Origin: Methylibium sp. Root1272
GTDB lineage: Bacteria; Pseudomonadota; Gammaproteobacteria; Burkholderiales; Burkholderiaceae_C
Length of the DNA: 64,000 nt
Assembly: GCF_001425905.1 (NCBI RefSeq)
Contig: NZ_LMDY01000014.1
Span: 124,001-188,000 of the forward strand
Reading direction: 5' to 3'
Part shown: one piece after another, positions 44,159-56,631 of the stretch
How positions within the stretch are numbered: the stretch's first letter is position 1
How the letters are laid out: each line of letters starts with the position of its first letter
Notes under the pieces: model-generated
What the model was told of the DNA's origin: nothing
What the model saw: only the letters and a program-made list of their open reading frames with translations
Databases searched by the model: none
Program-made: the position numbers and the translations under genes

Positions 44159-44448
44159 AGCCCCTGACCCGGCACCGCCCGGCAGAGACTGACCTTCTCG
44201 ATCACCATGAACACCCAGATCCAGCCGAGCGCGACGAAGGTCAGCAAGGGAATGTGGCGATCTATCACCACCTTCGGCGTGATGGTCCGGAATGCAGTCG
44301 TGAACGGGCGGGTCAGGCCGTTGAGGAGCTGATAGAAGAAATTCTGCTCACGCTTGGCACCCGCCAGGACGCCGAGCAGCCACCGCCCGGCCAATGCGCA
44401 GAGGGCGATCTCGGCAATGAGCTTGATCGAGGCGATGAGCAGCAGCAT
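44149..44448 (-). CDS. Small membrane protein upstream of the TPR gene
   Basis: 99 residues, two predicted membrane helices (LLLIASIKLIAEIALCALAGRWLLGVLAG and PLLTFVALGWIWVFMVIEKVSLC) with a basic cytoplasmic loop (REQNFFYQLLNGLTRPFTTAFRTITPKVV). Family not recognised by name. It is translationally overlapped with the TPR gene, and the two probably act together. Confidence 0.7.
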   Translation of the reverse strand: MLLLIASIKLIAEIALCALAGRWLLGVLAGAKREQNFFYQLLNGLTRPFTTAFRTITPKVVIDRHIPLLTFVALGWIWVFMVIEKVSLCRAVPGQGLCQ

Positions 44449-44630
44449 GGGATGTCGTAACGGTTGGTTTCATTGTGAAAATCCACCTTACGCTAGGCTG
44501 ACATTTCCTGACGAACTACTGATATCCCCCGTCCGGGCTTACCCGGATCCTTGACGCCCGCAAAGACTAACGGCCCCGATCGGGGCCGTTTCGAGAGTCG
44601 GGGACGACCCCGCGGTTGCGAATGTCGAAC
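44449..44630. other. Spacer between the small membrane protein and ppsA
   Basis: 182 bases with two hairpins: TCCGGG/CCCGGA (44532-44547) and the ppsA terminator (44569-44590). The part next to the membrane-protein start (44449-44520) is AT-richer than its surroundings and should hold that gene's minus-strand promoter; no clean pair called. Confidence 0.4.
44569..44590 (-). terminator. Terminator after ppsA
   Basis: AACGGCCCCGAT-CGGGGCCGTT-type perfect 22-base palindrome (44569-44590). On the minus strand it lies 40 bases after the ppsA stop and is followed by TTAGTCTTTG; on the plus strand it is followed by TTTCG. It can fold as an 9-11-base stem with a tight loop. Confidence 0.75.
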
Positions 44631-47036
<2,406 letters not shown>

Positions 47037-47257
47037 GGGAAAACTCCGTGATGTGATGAAACCGGGGCGCACGCATGCGGCCGCTGAGGCCTCCAGTCGG
47101 CCGCGCTCACGCCTGTTCGTCTTGTTCTCGGCGCGGGGCTCATGGCTGGGGTCAGGTGGGATGGGCCTGGTGCAAACTGGTTTAATTGTACGGCTCCAAG
47201 AGGACTCGAACCTCTCTTCCCTCACCCCCTAAAGCCGCGACGCGGCGCGGCCCAGAC
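47037..47257. promoter_or_regulatory. Divergent ppsA-ppsR regulatory region with a tRNA T-arm-like stem-loop
   Basis: 221 bases, promoters for both genes. At 47201-47217 (plus AGAGGACTCGAACCTCT; minus AGAGG, TTCGAGT, CCTCT) there is a perfect 5-base stem with a 7-base loop equal to a tRNA T-arm. The rest of a tRNA cannot be folded around it. TACAAT on the minus strand (47189-47184) could be a ppsA -10. Confidence 0.45.
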
Positions 47258-48076
47258 ATGCCAAATCGCACAGTGTTCTTCGTTTCGGACGGCACCGGCA
47301 TCACCGCCGAGACCTTCGGCAACTCCATCCTGGCGCAGTTCTCCGCCAAGCCCCGCCACGTGCGTCGGCCCTTCATCGACACGCCCGACAAGGCCTACCA
47401 GGTGGTGCGCGAGATCAACGACACCGCCGGGCGCGAGGGCAAGCGCCCGATCGTCTTCATCACACTGATCGACACCGAGGTGCGCAGCATCATCCGCAGC
47501 GCCCATTGCCTGGTGCTGGACATGCTGGGCACCTTCGTCGAGCCGCTGGAGGCCGAGTTCGGCATCAAGTCCAACCACCGCGTCGGCCGCTTCGACGACA
47601 TCTCCAAGAGCCAGGAGTACACCGATCGCATCGAGGCGATCAACTTCTCGCTCGCCCACGACGACGGCCAGTCGTCGAAGAATCTCGACATCGCCGACGT
47701 GATCCTGGTCGGCGTCAGCCGGTCCGGCAAGACACCGACCTCGCTCTACCTGGCGATGCAGCACGGCATCAAGGCGGCCAACTACCCGCTGATCCCCGAG
47801 GACTTCGATCGCGGTGCCCTGCCCTCGGCCCTGCTGCCGCACAAGAAGAAGTGCTTCGGCCTGACCATCGCCCCCGAGCGACTGCGCGAGATCCGCCACG
47901 AGCGGCGCCCCAACAGCAAGTACGCCTCGCTCGAGAACTGCCGCCACGAGGTGTCGGCAGCCGAGTCGATGATGGGCCGCGAGGGCATCGCCTGGCTCAG
48001 CTCGACCCACAAGTCGATCGAGGAGATCGCCACCACCATCCTGCGCGACATCCGGCCGGACCGGCTGATCTACTGA
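47258..48076 (+). CDS. ppsR: PEP synthase regulatory kinase/phosphorylase PpsR (DUF299)
   Basis: 272 residues. Bifunctional ADP-dependent kinase and Pi-dependent phosphorylase of the PEP-synthase regulatory threonine. Motifs: FFVSDGTGITAETFGNSIL, the P-loop-like GVSRSGKTPTSLYLA and LRDIRPDRL end. ATG at 47258 gives the usual MPNRTVFFVSDGTG start. Divergent from its target ppsA, as in most betaproteobacteria. Confidence 0.97.
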   Translation: MPNRTVFFVSDGTGITAETFGNSILAQFSAKPRHVRRPFIDTPDKAYQVVREINDTAGREGKRPIVFITLIDTEVRSIIRSAHCLVLDMLGTFVEPLEAEFGIKSNHRVGRFDDISKSQEYTDRIEAINFSLAHDDGQSSKNLDIADVILVGVSRSGKTPTSLYLAMQHGIKAANYPLIPEDFDRGALPSALLPHKKKCFGLTIAPERLREIRHERRPNSKYASLENCRHEVSAAESMMGREGIAWLSSTHKSIEEIATTILRDIRPDRLIY

Positions 48077-48107
48077 GCCACACCGCCATGGCCTTCCTCG
48101 GGGTGCC

Positions 48108-49139
48108 ATGAGCGATCTGGTCGTCGTGCGCAAGGAGGGGCTGTACTGCGCCGCCGGCGACTTCTACATCGATCCGTGGCGGCCGGTGGCACGCGCCGTG
48201 CTGACCCACGCGCACGCCGACCACGCCCGCCCGGGACACGGCCGCTACCTTGCAGCGCTGGCCGGAGCGACGCTGGTGCGCACGCGGCTGGGCGACGTGA
48301 GCCTCGACACGCTCGAGTACGGCGAGCGCGTCACGCACCACGGCGTGACGCTGTCGCTGCACCCGGCCGGCCACGTGCTCGGCTCGTCGCAGGTGCGCCT
48401 CGAGCACCGCGGCGAGGTGTGGGTGGTGTCGGGCGACTACAAGCTCGCGCCGGACGCCAGCTGCGCACCGTTCGAGCCGCTGCGCTGCGACACCTTCGTC
48501 ACCGAGTCGACCTTCGGCCTGCCGATCTACCGCTGGGACCCGCCCGAGCAGGTGTTCGCCGGCGTCGACCGCTGGTGGCGGGACAACGCCGACGCGGGCC
48601 ACGCGAGCGTGCTGTATTGCTATGCCCTCGGCAAGGCGCAGCGCGTGCTGCTCGGCGTCGACGCCTCGATCGGCCCCATCGTCTGCCACGGCGCGGTGCA
48701 GACACTCAACGAGGCCTACCGCGCCGCCGGCGTGGCGCTGCCGCCCACGATCACGGTCGATCAGATCGGCGACCCCGCCGACGTGCGGCGCGCGCTCGTG
48801 CTGGCCCCACCATCGGCAGCCGGCTCGCCGTGGCTGAAGCGCTTCGGCGACTACCGCGACGCCTTCGCGAGCGGCTGGATGCGCCTGCGCGGCACGCGGC
48901 GGCGGCGTGGCGTCGACCGAGGCTTCGTATTGTCCGACCACGCCGACTGGCCGGCCTTGCTGGAGGCGATCGGGGCGACCGGCGCCGGGCGCGTCGTGGT
49001 GACCCACGGCGAGACCGGCCCGCTGATCCGCTGGCTGTGCGAGCAGGGCCTCGACGCTGCCGCCTTCCAGACCGAGTACGGCGACGAAGACGAGACCGCC
49101 GCGCCGGCCCCGCCGCCCGAGGAAGCCGGCAGTGCGTGA
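48108..49139 (+). CDS. Ligase-associated DNA exonuclease (metallo-beta-lactamase fold, Exo)
   Basis: 343 residues. MBL-fold nuclease: HxHxDH in LTHAHADHARPGHGRY, AGHVLGSSQVRLEH, VSGDYK and FVLSDHADW, VVVTHGETGPLIRW. It belongs to the Mpe-Lhr-Lig-Exo repair cluster studied in Pseudomonas putida, where Exo is a Mn-dependent DNA nuclease. The 3' end overlaps the ligase start (GTG) by eight bases. It follows ppsR by 31 bases on the same strand but is probably the first gene of a separate operon. Confidence 0.94.
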   Translation: MSDLVVVRKEGLYCAAGDFYIDPWRPVARAVLTHAHADHARPGHGRYLAALAGATLVRTRLGDVSLDTLEYGERVTHHGVTLSLHPAGHVLGSSQVRLEHRGEVWVVSGDYKLAPDASCAPFEPLRCDTFVTESTFGLPIYRWDPPEQVFAGVDRWWRDNADAGHASVLYCYALGKAQRVLLGVDASIGPIVCHGAVQTLNEAYRAAGVALPPTITVDQIGDPADVRRALVLAPPSAAGSPWLKRFGDYRDAFASGWMRLRGTRRRRGVDRGFVLSDHADWPALLEAIGATGAGRVVVTHGETGPLIRWLCEQGLDAAAFQTEYGDEDETAAPAPPPEEAGSA

Positions 49140-50760
49140 GTTCGCCGGCCTGTATGCGGCCCTCGACGCAACGACCTCGACGCTCGGCAAGCTCGAGGCG
49201 CTGACGGCCTACTTCCGTGCCGCGCCGGCCCGCCATGCCGCCTGGGCCGCCTATTTCCTGGCCGGCGGCAAGCCGCGACAGGCGGTGCCGTCCGCACTGC
49301 TGCGCCAGCTCGCCGCCGAGCGCGCCGGCCTGCCGTCCTGGCTGTTCGACGCCTGCTACGAGGCGGTGGGCGACCTGGCCGAGACGATCTCGCTCGTGCT
49401 TCCGCCCCCGGTGCGCGACAGCTCACTGGGGCTCGACGAGTGGATGCGCGAGCGCATCGGCCCCTTGCGTGGCGCGCCGCCCGAGCAGGTGCGCACGGCC
49501 CTGTTCGACGCCTGGGACGAGCTCGACACCGCCGGGCGCTTCCTGCTCGGCAAGCTGATCGGCGGCGGCTTTCGCGTCGGCGTCTCGCGGCTCCTGCTCA
49601 CGCGCGCGCTGGCCCAGGTCGCCGGCCTCGACGCCAAGCTCGTCGCCCAGCGGCTGATGGGCTGGACCGACAAGGGCGCGCAGCCGACGGCCGAGGCCTA
49701 CGCCTCGCTGCTGGCGTCGGAGGCGGCGCCCGGCGGCGCCTCGCCCGGCGGCCAGCCCTACCCTTTCTTCCTGGCGCATCCGCTGCAGGCCGAGCCGCAG
49801 TCGCTCGGTGCACTCGACGACTGGCAGGCCGAGTGGAAGTACGACGGCATCCGTGCCCAGCTCGTGCGGCGCGGCGGCCAATCCTGGCTCTGGTCGCGCG
49901 GCGAAGAGCTGATCACCGACCGCTTCCCCGAGCTGTCGGCTCTGTCCCTGCCCGACGGCACGGTGCTCGACGGCGAGATCGTGGTCTGGCAGGACGGCCG
50001 CCCCGCCCCGTTCGCGGCCCTGCAGCGGCGCATCGGCCGCAAGACCCTCGGAGCGCACCTGCTGAAGGAGCTGCCGGCGGTGCTGATCGCCTACGACCTG
50101 CTGGAGCAGGAGGGTGCCGACCGGCGCAGCGAGCCCCAGCACCTGCGGCGCACGCGTCTCGAGCAACTGATCGCCGCGACCGCCGACCCCGGGTTGCAGC
50201 TCGCGCCGCAGGTGCAGGCCCCCGACTGGGCTGCTCTGGCCGTCCTGCGCGACACCGCCCGCGAGCGCGGCGTCGAGGGCCTGATGTTGAAGGCACGCGA
50301 GGCGCGTTACGGCGTCGGTCGCACCAAGGACGTCGGCGTGTGGTGGAAGTGGAAGGTCGACCCCTACGCCGTCGACGCGGTGCTCGTCTACGCCCAGGCC
50401 GGCCATGGGCGGCGCGCCTCGCTCTACACCGACTACACCTTCGCGGTGTGGGACGACGCGCCGGACGGCACCGCCGGCGAGCGCCGTCTCGTACCGTTCG
50501 CCAAGGCCTACTCCGGCCTCAGCGACGCCGAGATCGCCTGCGTCGACGCGGTGATCCGCAAGACGACGATCGAGAAGTTCGGGCCGGTGCGCAGCGTGCG
50601 GCCGACGCTGGTGTTCGAGATCGGCTTCGAGGGCATCGCTCGCTCGACGCGCCACAAGGCCGGCGTGGCGGTGCGCTTCCCACGCATCCTGCGGCCACGC
50701 CCCGACAAGCCGGTCGAGGAGGCCGACACACTCGCCACGCTGAAGGGCCTGCTCGCATGA
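49132..50760 (+). CDS. ATP-dependent DNA ligase of the Lhr/Exo cluster
   Basis: 542 residues. DNA-binding N-domain, nucleotidyltransferase with motif [11 protein letters not shown] (Lys about 236 takes AMP), motif III-like LDGEIVVWQ, motif [10 protein letters not shown] and V WWKWKVD, and C-terminal OB domain. No NAD-ligase zinc or BRCT domains. Start GTG at 49132 ([20 protein letters not shown]), overlapping exo; the end overlaps lhr (ATGA). In relatives this ligase has been linked to crosslink (cisplatin) damage response. Confidence 0.94.
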   Translation: MREFAGLYAALDATTSTLGKLEALTAYFRAAPARHAAWAAYFLAGGKPRQAVPSALLRQLAAERAGLPSWLFDACYEAVGDLAETISLVLPPPVRDSSLGLDEWMRERIGPLRGAPPEQVRTALFDAWDELDTAGRFLLGKLIGGGFRVGVSRLLLTRALAQVAGLDAKLVAQRLMGWTDKGAQPTAEAYASLLASEAAPGGASPGGQPYPFFLAHPLQAEPQSLGALDDWQAEWKYDGIRAQLVRRGGQSWLWSRGEELITDRFPELSALSLPDGTVLDGEIVVWQDGRPAPFAALQRRIGRKTLGAHLLKELPAVLIAYDLLEQEGADRRSEPQHLRRTRLEQLIAATADPGLQLAPQVQAPDWAALAVLRDTARERGVEGLMLKAREARYGVGRTKDVGVWWKWKVDPYAVDAVLVYAQAGHGRRASLYTDYTFAVWDDAPDGTAGERRLVPFAKAYSGLSDAEIACVDAVIRKTTIEKFGPVRSVRPTLVFEIGFEGIARSTRHKAGVAVRFPRILRPRPDKPVEEADTLATLKGLLA

Positions 50761-53234
50761 GCCGGCGCGCGCCGCCGGCGGCGGCACTCGACGACTGGTT
50801 CACCGCACGCGGCTGGCAGCCGTTCGCGTTCCAGCGCCGGGTGTGGGCGGCCGCTGCGCACGGCCGCAGCGGCCTGCTGCATGCCACCACGGGCGCCGGC
50901 AAGACCTATGCGGTCTGGTTCGCCGCCCTCGGCCGCGCGCTGCGGCAGCGGGCCTCGGGCGCCGACGACGGCCGCGACCTGCGGGTGCTGTGGCTCACGC
51001 CGATGCGCGCGCTCGCCGCCGACACCCAGCGCGCGCTCGAGGCACCGCTCGCCGAACTGCTGCCGAGCTGGCGTGTGGGCCTGCGCACCGGCGACACGCC
51101 GAGCGCCGAACGGGCGCGCCAAGCGAAATCGCCGCCCGCGGCCCTGGTGACGACGCCAGAGAGTCTGTCGCTGATGTTGAGCCAGGCCGACGCGGCACAG
51201 CGGCTGCGGCACGTCGACATGGTGATCGTCGACGAATGGCACGAGCTGATGGGCAACAAGCGCGGCGTGCAGACGCAGCTCGCGCTGGCGCGGCTGCGGC
51301 ACTGGCAGCCACGCCTCGTCGTGTGGGGCCTGTCCGCCACGCTCGGCAACCTGCCGCGCGCGCGGCAGGTGCTGCTCGGCGACGCCGACGCGCAGGGCGT
51401 GCTGGTGCAGGGCCGTCTGCCCAAGCGCGTGGTGGTCGACACCCTGGTGCCGTCGAACCCGTCGCGCTTCCCCTGGGGCGGCCACCTCGGCATCGAGATG
51501 CTGCAGCCGGTGATCGACGAGATCGACCGGCACGCGACCACGCTGGTCTTCACCAACACCCGCTCGCAGGCCGAGATCTGGTACCAGAAGCTGCTCGATG
51601 CGCGTCCCGACTGGGCCGGCGTGCTCGCGCTGCACCACGGCTCGCTCGATCCCGCACTGCGCGGCTGGGTCGAGGAGGGTCTGAAGTCGGGCCGGCTGAA
51701 GGCGGTCGTCAGCACCTCCAGCCTGGACCTGGGCGTCGACTTCCTGCCCGTCGAGCGCGTGCTGCAGATCGGCAGCCCGAAGGGCGTCGCACGGCTGCTG
51801 CAGCGCGCCGGCCGCAGCGGCCACGCGCCCGGCCGGGTCTCACGGCTCACGCTGGTGCCGACGCACAGCCTCGAGCTGCTCGAGGCGGCCGCGGCGATCC
51901 GCGCGGTCGCCGCGCGCCGCATCGAGTCGCGGCGCGCGCCGGACAAGCCGCTCGACGTGCTGGCGCAGCACCTCGTCACCGTCGCTCTCGGCGGCGGGTT
52001 TCGCGCGTCGGACCTGCTGGCGGAAGTGCGCCGCACCGATGCCTACCGCACGCTGACCGACGCCGAGTGGCAGTGGGCGCTCGACTTCGTCGCCCGCGGC
52101 GGCCAGAGCCTGGTCGTCTACCCCGAGTACCGGCGTGTGCTACCCGACGACGACGGTGTGTACCGCGTGCCCGATGCGTCGATCGGCCGCCGCCACCGGA
52201 TGGGCATCGGCACCATCGTCTCCGACGCCGCGATGCAGGTGCGCTTCCTGAACGGCACGCGGCTCGGCAGCATCGAGGAGTCGTTCATCGCGCGGCTGCG
52301 TCGCGGCGATCACTTTCTGTTCGGTGGCCGCCGGCTCGAGTTCGTGCGCGGTCACGAAATGACCGCTTACGTGCGGCCCGCTACCGGCCGGCGCGGCGCG
52401 GTGCCGCGCTGGCAGGGCGGCCAGATGCCGCTGTCGTCCGAGCTGGCGCACGCGGCGCTGGAGCGGCTGCAGCAGGCCGCGCGCGGCCGCTTCCCCGGCC
52501 CCGAGATGCGGGCGCTGCGCCCGCTGCTCGAACTGCAGGCACGCTGGTCGGCGCTGCCGGCGGCCGACGTGCTGGTGGCCGAGTCGATGCGCAGCCGCGA
52601 GGGCCAGCACCTGTTCCTCTACCCTTTCGCCGGCCGCCTCGTGCACGTCGGACTCGCCGCGCTGCTGGCCTACCGCGTCGGCAGGCAGCAGCCGGCGAGC
52701 TTCTCGATCGCCGTCAACGACTACGGCTTCGAGCTGCTGTGCGCCACGCCTGTGGACTGGTCGGCTCTGCTCGCAACGCCCGAGGCCGCGCAGCGCCTGC
52801 TGACGACCGACACGCTGCTGGACGACGTGCTGGCCGGCCTGAACGCCACCGAGCTGTCGCGCCGGCGCTTCCGCGAGATCGCCCGCGTCGCCGGCCTGGT
52901 GTTCCAGGGCTACCCGGGCCAGGCGCGCAGCGCACGGCAGTTGCAGGCGTCGTCGAGCCTGTTCTTCGACGTGTTCCAGCGTCACGACGCCGGCAACCTG
53001 CTGCTGGGCCAGGCCGAGCGCGAAGTGCTGGAACAGGAACTAGAGCTCGGCCGGCTGCGCGAAACGCTCACCGAGCTGGCGCAACGACGCCTCGCCTTCG
53101 TGGAGCTGCATCGCGCCACCCCGTTCGCCTTCCCTCTGATGGTCGAGCGGCTGCGCGAGGCGCTCAGCACCGAGGCGCTGACGGACCGCGTCGCGCGGAT
53201 GCTGCGCGAGCTCGAGCGAGCCGCCACCCCCTGA
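50757..53234 (+). CDS. Lhr-type DEXH-box DNA helicase
   Basis: 825 residues. Lhr-Core helicase: Walker [14 protein letters not shown], motif Ia [16 protein letters not shown], DExH box [22 protein letters not shown] motif GLSATLGNL, motif [21 protein letters not shown], motif [15 protein letters not shown], then winged-helix and beta-barrel domains. About half the length of E. coli Lhr (1538), as expected for the ligase-linked form. ATG at 50757 overlaps the ligase stop. Confidence 0.95.
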   Translation: MSRRAPPAAALDDWFTARGWQPFAFQRRVWAAAAHGRSGLLHATTGAGKTYAVWFAALGRALRQRASGADDGRDLRVLWLTPMRALAADTQRALEAPLAELLPSWRVGLRTGDTPSAERARQAKSPPAALVTTPESLSLMLSQADAAQRLRHVDMVIVDEWHELMGNKRGVQTQLALARLRHWQPRLVVWGLSATLGNLPRARQVLLGDADAQGVLVQGRLPKRVVVDTLVPSNPSRFPWGGHLGIEMLQPVIDEIDRHATTLVFTNTRSQAEIWYQKLLDARPDWAGVLALHHGSLDPALRGWVEEGLKSGRLKAVVSTSSLDLGVDFLPVERVLQIGSPKGVARLLQRAGRSGHAPGRVSRLTLVPTHSLELLEAAAAIRAVAARRIESRRAPDKPLDVLAQHLVTVALGGGFRASDLLAEVRRTDAYRTLTDAEWQWALDFVARGGQSLVVYPEYRRVLPDDDGVYRVPDASIGRRHRMGIGTIVSDAAMQVRFLNGTRLGSIEESFIARLRRGDHFLFGGRRLEFVRGHEMTAYVRPATGRRGAVPRWQGGQMPLSSELAHAALERLQQAARGRFPGPEMRALRPLLELQARWSALPAADVLVAESMRSREGQHLFLYPFAGRLVHVGLAALLAYRVGRQQPASFSIAVNDYGFELLCATPVDWSALLATPEAAQRLLTTDTLLDDVLAGLNATELSRRRFREIARVAGLVFQGYPGQARSARQLQASSSLFFDVFQRHDAGNLLLGQAEREVLEQELELGRLRETLTELAQRRLAFVELHRATPFAFPLMVERLREALSTEALTDRVARMLRELERAATP

Positions 53235-53884
53235 TGGCCATGCAGATCGACATCGCCGGCGAAGCCCTGGAACTGCTGCCCGCCCGCGCCGTCTGGTGGC
53301 CGCGCGAGCGGTTGCTGATGGTGGCCGACGTGCACTTCGGCAAGGCCGCCGCCTTCCGCGCCGGCGGCCTGCCGGTGCCGCGTGGCACGACCTCGCAGAA
53401 CCTCGCGGCGCTGGACGCGCTGCTGGCATCGCGGCCGGCGCGCGGCATCGTCTTCCTCGGCGACTTCCTGCACGCACGAGCCGCGCACGCCGGCGCCACG
53501 CTCGCGGCGCTGCGGGCCTGGCGTCTGCGCCACAGGGACCTGGCGCTGACGCTGGTGCGTGGCAACCACGATGCGCACGCCGGCGACCCGCCGGCCGACC
53601 TGGGTCTCGCGGTCGTGGACGAGCCCTGGCATCTCGGCCCCTTCGCGTTCGGCCATCACCCGCGCGAGACGGCCGGGCCGCACCTGTTCTGCGGCCATCT
53701 GCATCCGGTGCATCACCTGGGCTGGGGTGGCGAGCGCCTGCGGCTGCCCTGCTTCGTGGTCGGCCCGCACCGCACCGTGCTGCCGGCGTTCGGCGCCTTC
53801 ACCGGCGGCCACCCGGTGACGCCGGCCGATGACGACCGCCTGTTCGTCGCCACCGACGACGCAGTCTTCGCGGTGCCGCGCTGA
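53234..53884 (+). CDS. pdeM: Ligase-associated metallophosphoesterase PdeM (Mpe)
   Basis: 216 residues. Calcineurin-like phosphoesterase: VADVHFGKAAAFR, GDFLHAR, LVRGNHDAH and CGHLHPVHHL carry the metal ligands. Fourth component of the cluster, reported as a Mn-dependent DNA endonuclease. ATG at 53234 overlaps the lhr stop by one base; the adjacent ATG at 53240 is an alternative. The cluster ends here, 12 bases before the convergent MFS stop. Confidence 0.93.
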   Translation: MAMQIDIAGEALELLPARAVWWPRERLLMVADVHFGKAAAFRAGGLPVPRGTTSQNLAALDALLASRPARGIVFLGDFLHARAAHAGATLAALRAWRLRHRDLALTLVRGNHDAHAGDPPADLGLAVVDEPWHLGPFAFGHHPRETAGPHLFCGHLHPVHHLGWGGERLRLPCFVVGPHRTVLPAFGAFTGGHPVTPADDDRLFVATDDAVFAVPR

Positions 53885-53896
53885 GAAGACCGCGGA

Positions 53897-55102
53897 TCAG
53901 CCGGTCGCGGCCAGCCGGCGCGCCGGCCACGCGCCCGCGCCGACCATCGCGCTCATCAGCCAGAACACGCCGGCCGCACCCAACGTGGCGCCGGCCAGGC
54001 CGAAGCCCAGCGGCATCAGCGCGCTCGACAGGTTGATGGTCATCGAGCGCAGCGCGATCGCCTCGCCGTGGCGCGCCTGCGGCGTGATCTGGTGCAGCGT
54101 TGACATGATCATCGGCTGTACCGTGCCGAGCGCAAGGCCCAGCACCACCGCGCACGCGCCCATCGCCGGCGCGGCGTGCGCCAGCGGGTAGACGGCGAAC
54201 ACGGCGGCCGTCAGCAGCATGGCCCCGGCCAGCACCGCCCCCTCGCGCAGCCGGTGCGCCAGCAGCGGGATCACGAGGCGCACGCCGGCCACCGCGAGCG
54301 CGAACGCACCGAGGATCAGCCCGATGGCCGACGCGCTGAGCCCGCGCTCGTGGCCCAGCACCGGCACGACGAAACTGTGCACGTCCCAGCTGCTCGACAG
54401 CAGCCAGTTCACCAGCAGCAGCCGGCGCATCGGCGGCGCCATCAGCAGCTCCCAGGAAGCGCGGTGGCTGCGCGGTGCGGTGGCGGCCGCGGTCGGCGGA
54501 GCTTCCAGCGCAACCCGGCGCGACCACACCAGGCTCGTGAGCGGCAGCAAGGCCAGCACCGCGAAGGCGGCGCCGAAGCCGGCCGTGTCGATCACCACAC
54601 CGGCAATCACCGGGCCGACCACGTTGCTCAGCGCCGGTGCCAGGCCGAGCCAGCTGAACACGCGCTTCAGTCCGGTCGGGTCGCTGACCAGCCGCCCGGC
54701 CGTGCGCTGGATGGCGATCAGGCCGAAGTTCGCGCCGCCACCGCACAGCATCGCTGCGGCACACAGCACCGGGTAGTGCCAGCCGACCGGCAACAGCGTC
54801 GCCAGCGCGGCCAGCAACGCGCCGCCGAAGGCCAGCGCCACGGCCCAGCGCACCGGACGGTGGTAGCCGTGACGGTCGGCCATGCGCCCGGCCGGCAGGG
54901 CGAGTGCGATGGGCGCGACGGCGAACAAGGCCAGCAGCCCGCCGACAGCCGCCGCGCTGTGGCCCTCGTGCAGTGCCAGCAGCGGCGCAGCCATGCGCAG
55001 ACCGGTCATCGCGGCGTGCAGGCAGAGCTGGCCGCCGATCAGCGGCAGCAGCCGCAGCGCCAGCGCGCGAGATCCACCGGCAACCGGCGCGTCCTCAGCC
55101 AC
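53897..55102 (-). CDS. Major facilitator superfamily transporter
   Basis: 401 residues, 12 membrane segments. The loop 2-3 signature GRMADRHGYHRPVRWAVAL and the second-half LGLALGTVQPMIMSTLHQITPQARHGEAIALRS are MFS-like drug-exporter patterns. Substrate unknown. The start overlaps the rmuC stop by eight bases, so it is co-transcribed with rmuC, an uncommon coupling. Confidence 0.85.
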   Translation of the reverse strand: MAEDAPVAGGSRALALRLLPLIGGQLCLHAAMTGLRMAAPLLALHEGHSAAAVGGLLALFAVAPIALALPAGRMADRHGYHRPVRWAVALAFGGALLAALATLLPVGWHYPVLCAAAMLCGGGANFGLIAIQRTAGRLVSDPTGLKRVFSWLGLAPALSNVVGPVIAGVVIDTAGFGAAFAVLALLPLTSLVWSRRVALEAPPTAAATAPRSHRASWELLMAPPMRRLLLVNWLLSSSWDVHSFVVPVLGHERGLSASAIGLILGAFALAVAGVRLVIPLLAHRLREGAVLAGAMLLTAAVFAVYPLAHAAPAMGACAVVLGLALGTVQPMIMSTLHQITPQARHGEAIALRSMTINLSSALMPLGFGLAGATLGAAGVFWLMSAMVGAGAWPARRLAATG

Positions 55103-56582
55103 GGCTGTCGCGCGGGACGGGCTCTCTCTCCTCGTCCTCCGTGGCCTCGAAGCCGCCCGGCAGCAGCGCCTGGGCCCGCGTCTCGTCCAGCGCCTCGACC
55201 GACTTCAGCTTGCGCTGCATCATGTTCGTGCGGGTCTGCGCCGCGTCGATGGTGCTGGCGGCCTCGTCGAGCTTCTTGCGGGTCTTGGCGAGCACCTCGC
55301 CGAACTTGCCGAACTCCAGCTTGACGGCGCCCAGCACCTCCCACACCTCGGCCGAGCGCTTCTCGAGTGCCAGTGTGCGAAAGCCCATCTGCAGGCTGGT
55401 CAGCGTGGCCAGCAGCGTGGTCGGCCCGGCCAGCATGACGCGGTGCTCGCGCTGCAGCGCCTCCAGCAGGCCCGGTCGGCGCAGGGCCTCGGCGTACAGA
55501 CCCTCGGTGGGCACGAACAGGATCGCGAACTCGGTGGTGTGCGGCGCGGCGATGTACTTGTCGCGGATCGTGCGGGCCTCCAGCCGCAGCCGCTGCTCGA
55601 TGGCCTTGGCGGCCGCCTCGGCCGCCGGCGCGTCGGCCCGGTCCTGAGCGTCCAGCAGGCGCTCGTAGTCCTCACGCGGGAACTTCGCGTCGATCGGCAA
55701 CCAGGTCGGCAGGTCGTCGTCGCGGCGGCCCGGGAACTTGACCGCGAACTCGACGCGCGCGCCGCTGCCGGGCACCGTCTCGACGTTGACACCATACTGC
55801 TCGGGCGTGAACACCTGCTCCAGCAGACCGGCGAGCTGCACCTCGCCGAACACGCCGCGCGTCTTGACGTTGGTCAGCACGCGGTTGAGCGAGCCCACGT
55901 CGCGCGCCAGCACCTGCATCTCGCCCAGGCCGCGGTGCACCTGTTCCAGCCGGTCGGCCACCTGCTTGAAGCTCTCGCCGAGGCGCTGCTCGAGCGTCGC
56001 GTGCAGCTTCTCGTCGACCGTCTGGCGCATCTGCTCGAGCTTCTTCTCGTTGTCGGCCTGCAGCGCCAGCAGGCGCGTCTCGACGGTGCTGCGCACCTCG
56101 CCCAGGCGGCGCTCGTTGGCGTCCGACAGCGCCTTGAGCTGCTCGCCCAGCGTCTCGCCGAAGCGGCGCAACGCGCCGTCCTGGGCCTCGCGCGCCGCCA
56201 GCGACGACTGCGTCAGCGCGCCCGTGCTGGTGCGCAGCGTGTCAGCCAGCGATTGCTGCGTGGCCGCCAGCTGGGTGCGGAAGGAATCGATCTGCTCGTT
56301 CTGCGTTCGCGCCACGTCGCCGCCCTGCGCCAGCAACGTCTGCTGGAACAGTGTCAAGGCCTGCGCCAGTTCCTGGCGGGTGCCGCTCGCGCTCTGCTGC
56401 ACCTCGCCGCGCAGCTCGCGCTCCAGGCGCTCGGCGTCGGCCTTGGCGGTCTGCTGCAGCCGTTCGCCGAGCTCGCGCAACGGCGCGTCGTCCGGCCGGC
56501 GCAGCGCCAGCCACAGCAGCAACACGAGATTGAGCGCCAGCAGCGCGAGGATCAGGAGGGGCGACCAGTCGGGCAGTTGCAT
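55095..56582 (-). CDS. rmuC: DNA recombination protein RmuC
   Basis: 495 residues. One N-terminal membrane anchor (LLILALLALNLVLLLWLAL), long coiled coil (about 35-230, with repeated LxxxFxxxLxxQ patterns), then RmuC nuclease-like domain VKTRGVFGEVQLAGLLEQVFTPEQY, LPIDAKFPREDYERL, AILFVPTEGLYAEAL. RmuC limits DNA inversions and is linked to genome stability. ATG at 56582 gives a standard anchor start. Confidence 0.95.
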   Translation of the reverse strand: MQLPDWSPLLILALLALNLVLLLWLALRRPDDAPLRELGERLQQTAKADAERLERELRGEVQQSASGTRQELAQALTLFQQTLLAQGGDVARTQNEQIDSFRTQLAATQQSLADTLRTSTGALTQSSLAAREAQDGALRRFGETLGEQLKALSDANERRLGEVRSTVETRLLALQADNEKKLEQMRQTVDEKLHATLEQRLGESFKQVADRLEQVHRGLGEMQVLARDVGSLNRVLTNVKTRGVFGEVQLAGLLEQVFTPEQYGVNVETVPGSGARVEFAVKFPGRRDDDLPTWLPIDAKFPREDYERLLDAQDRADAPAAEAAAKAIEQRLRLEARTIRDKYIAAPHTTEFAILFVPTEGLYAEALRRPGLLEALQREHRVMLAGPTTLLATLTSLQMGFRTLALEKRSAEVWEVLGAVKLEFGKFGEVLAKTRKKLDEAASTIDAAQTRTNMMQRKLKSVEALDETRAQALLPGGFEATEDEEREPVPRDSRG

Positions 56583-56631
56583 CGTGCCGCGATTGTGTCA
56601 GCCTGTCCCGGCCTCGCGACCGGTCAGGAAC

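Noticed and set aside
47185-47260. Complete tRNA gene on the minus strand
   Set aside because: Only a T-arm-like stem-loop is present; no acceptor pairing, D-arm or anticodon arm can be folded.
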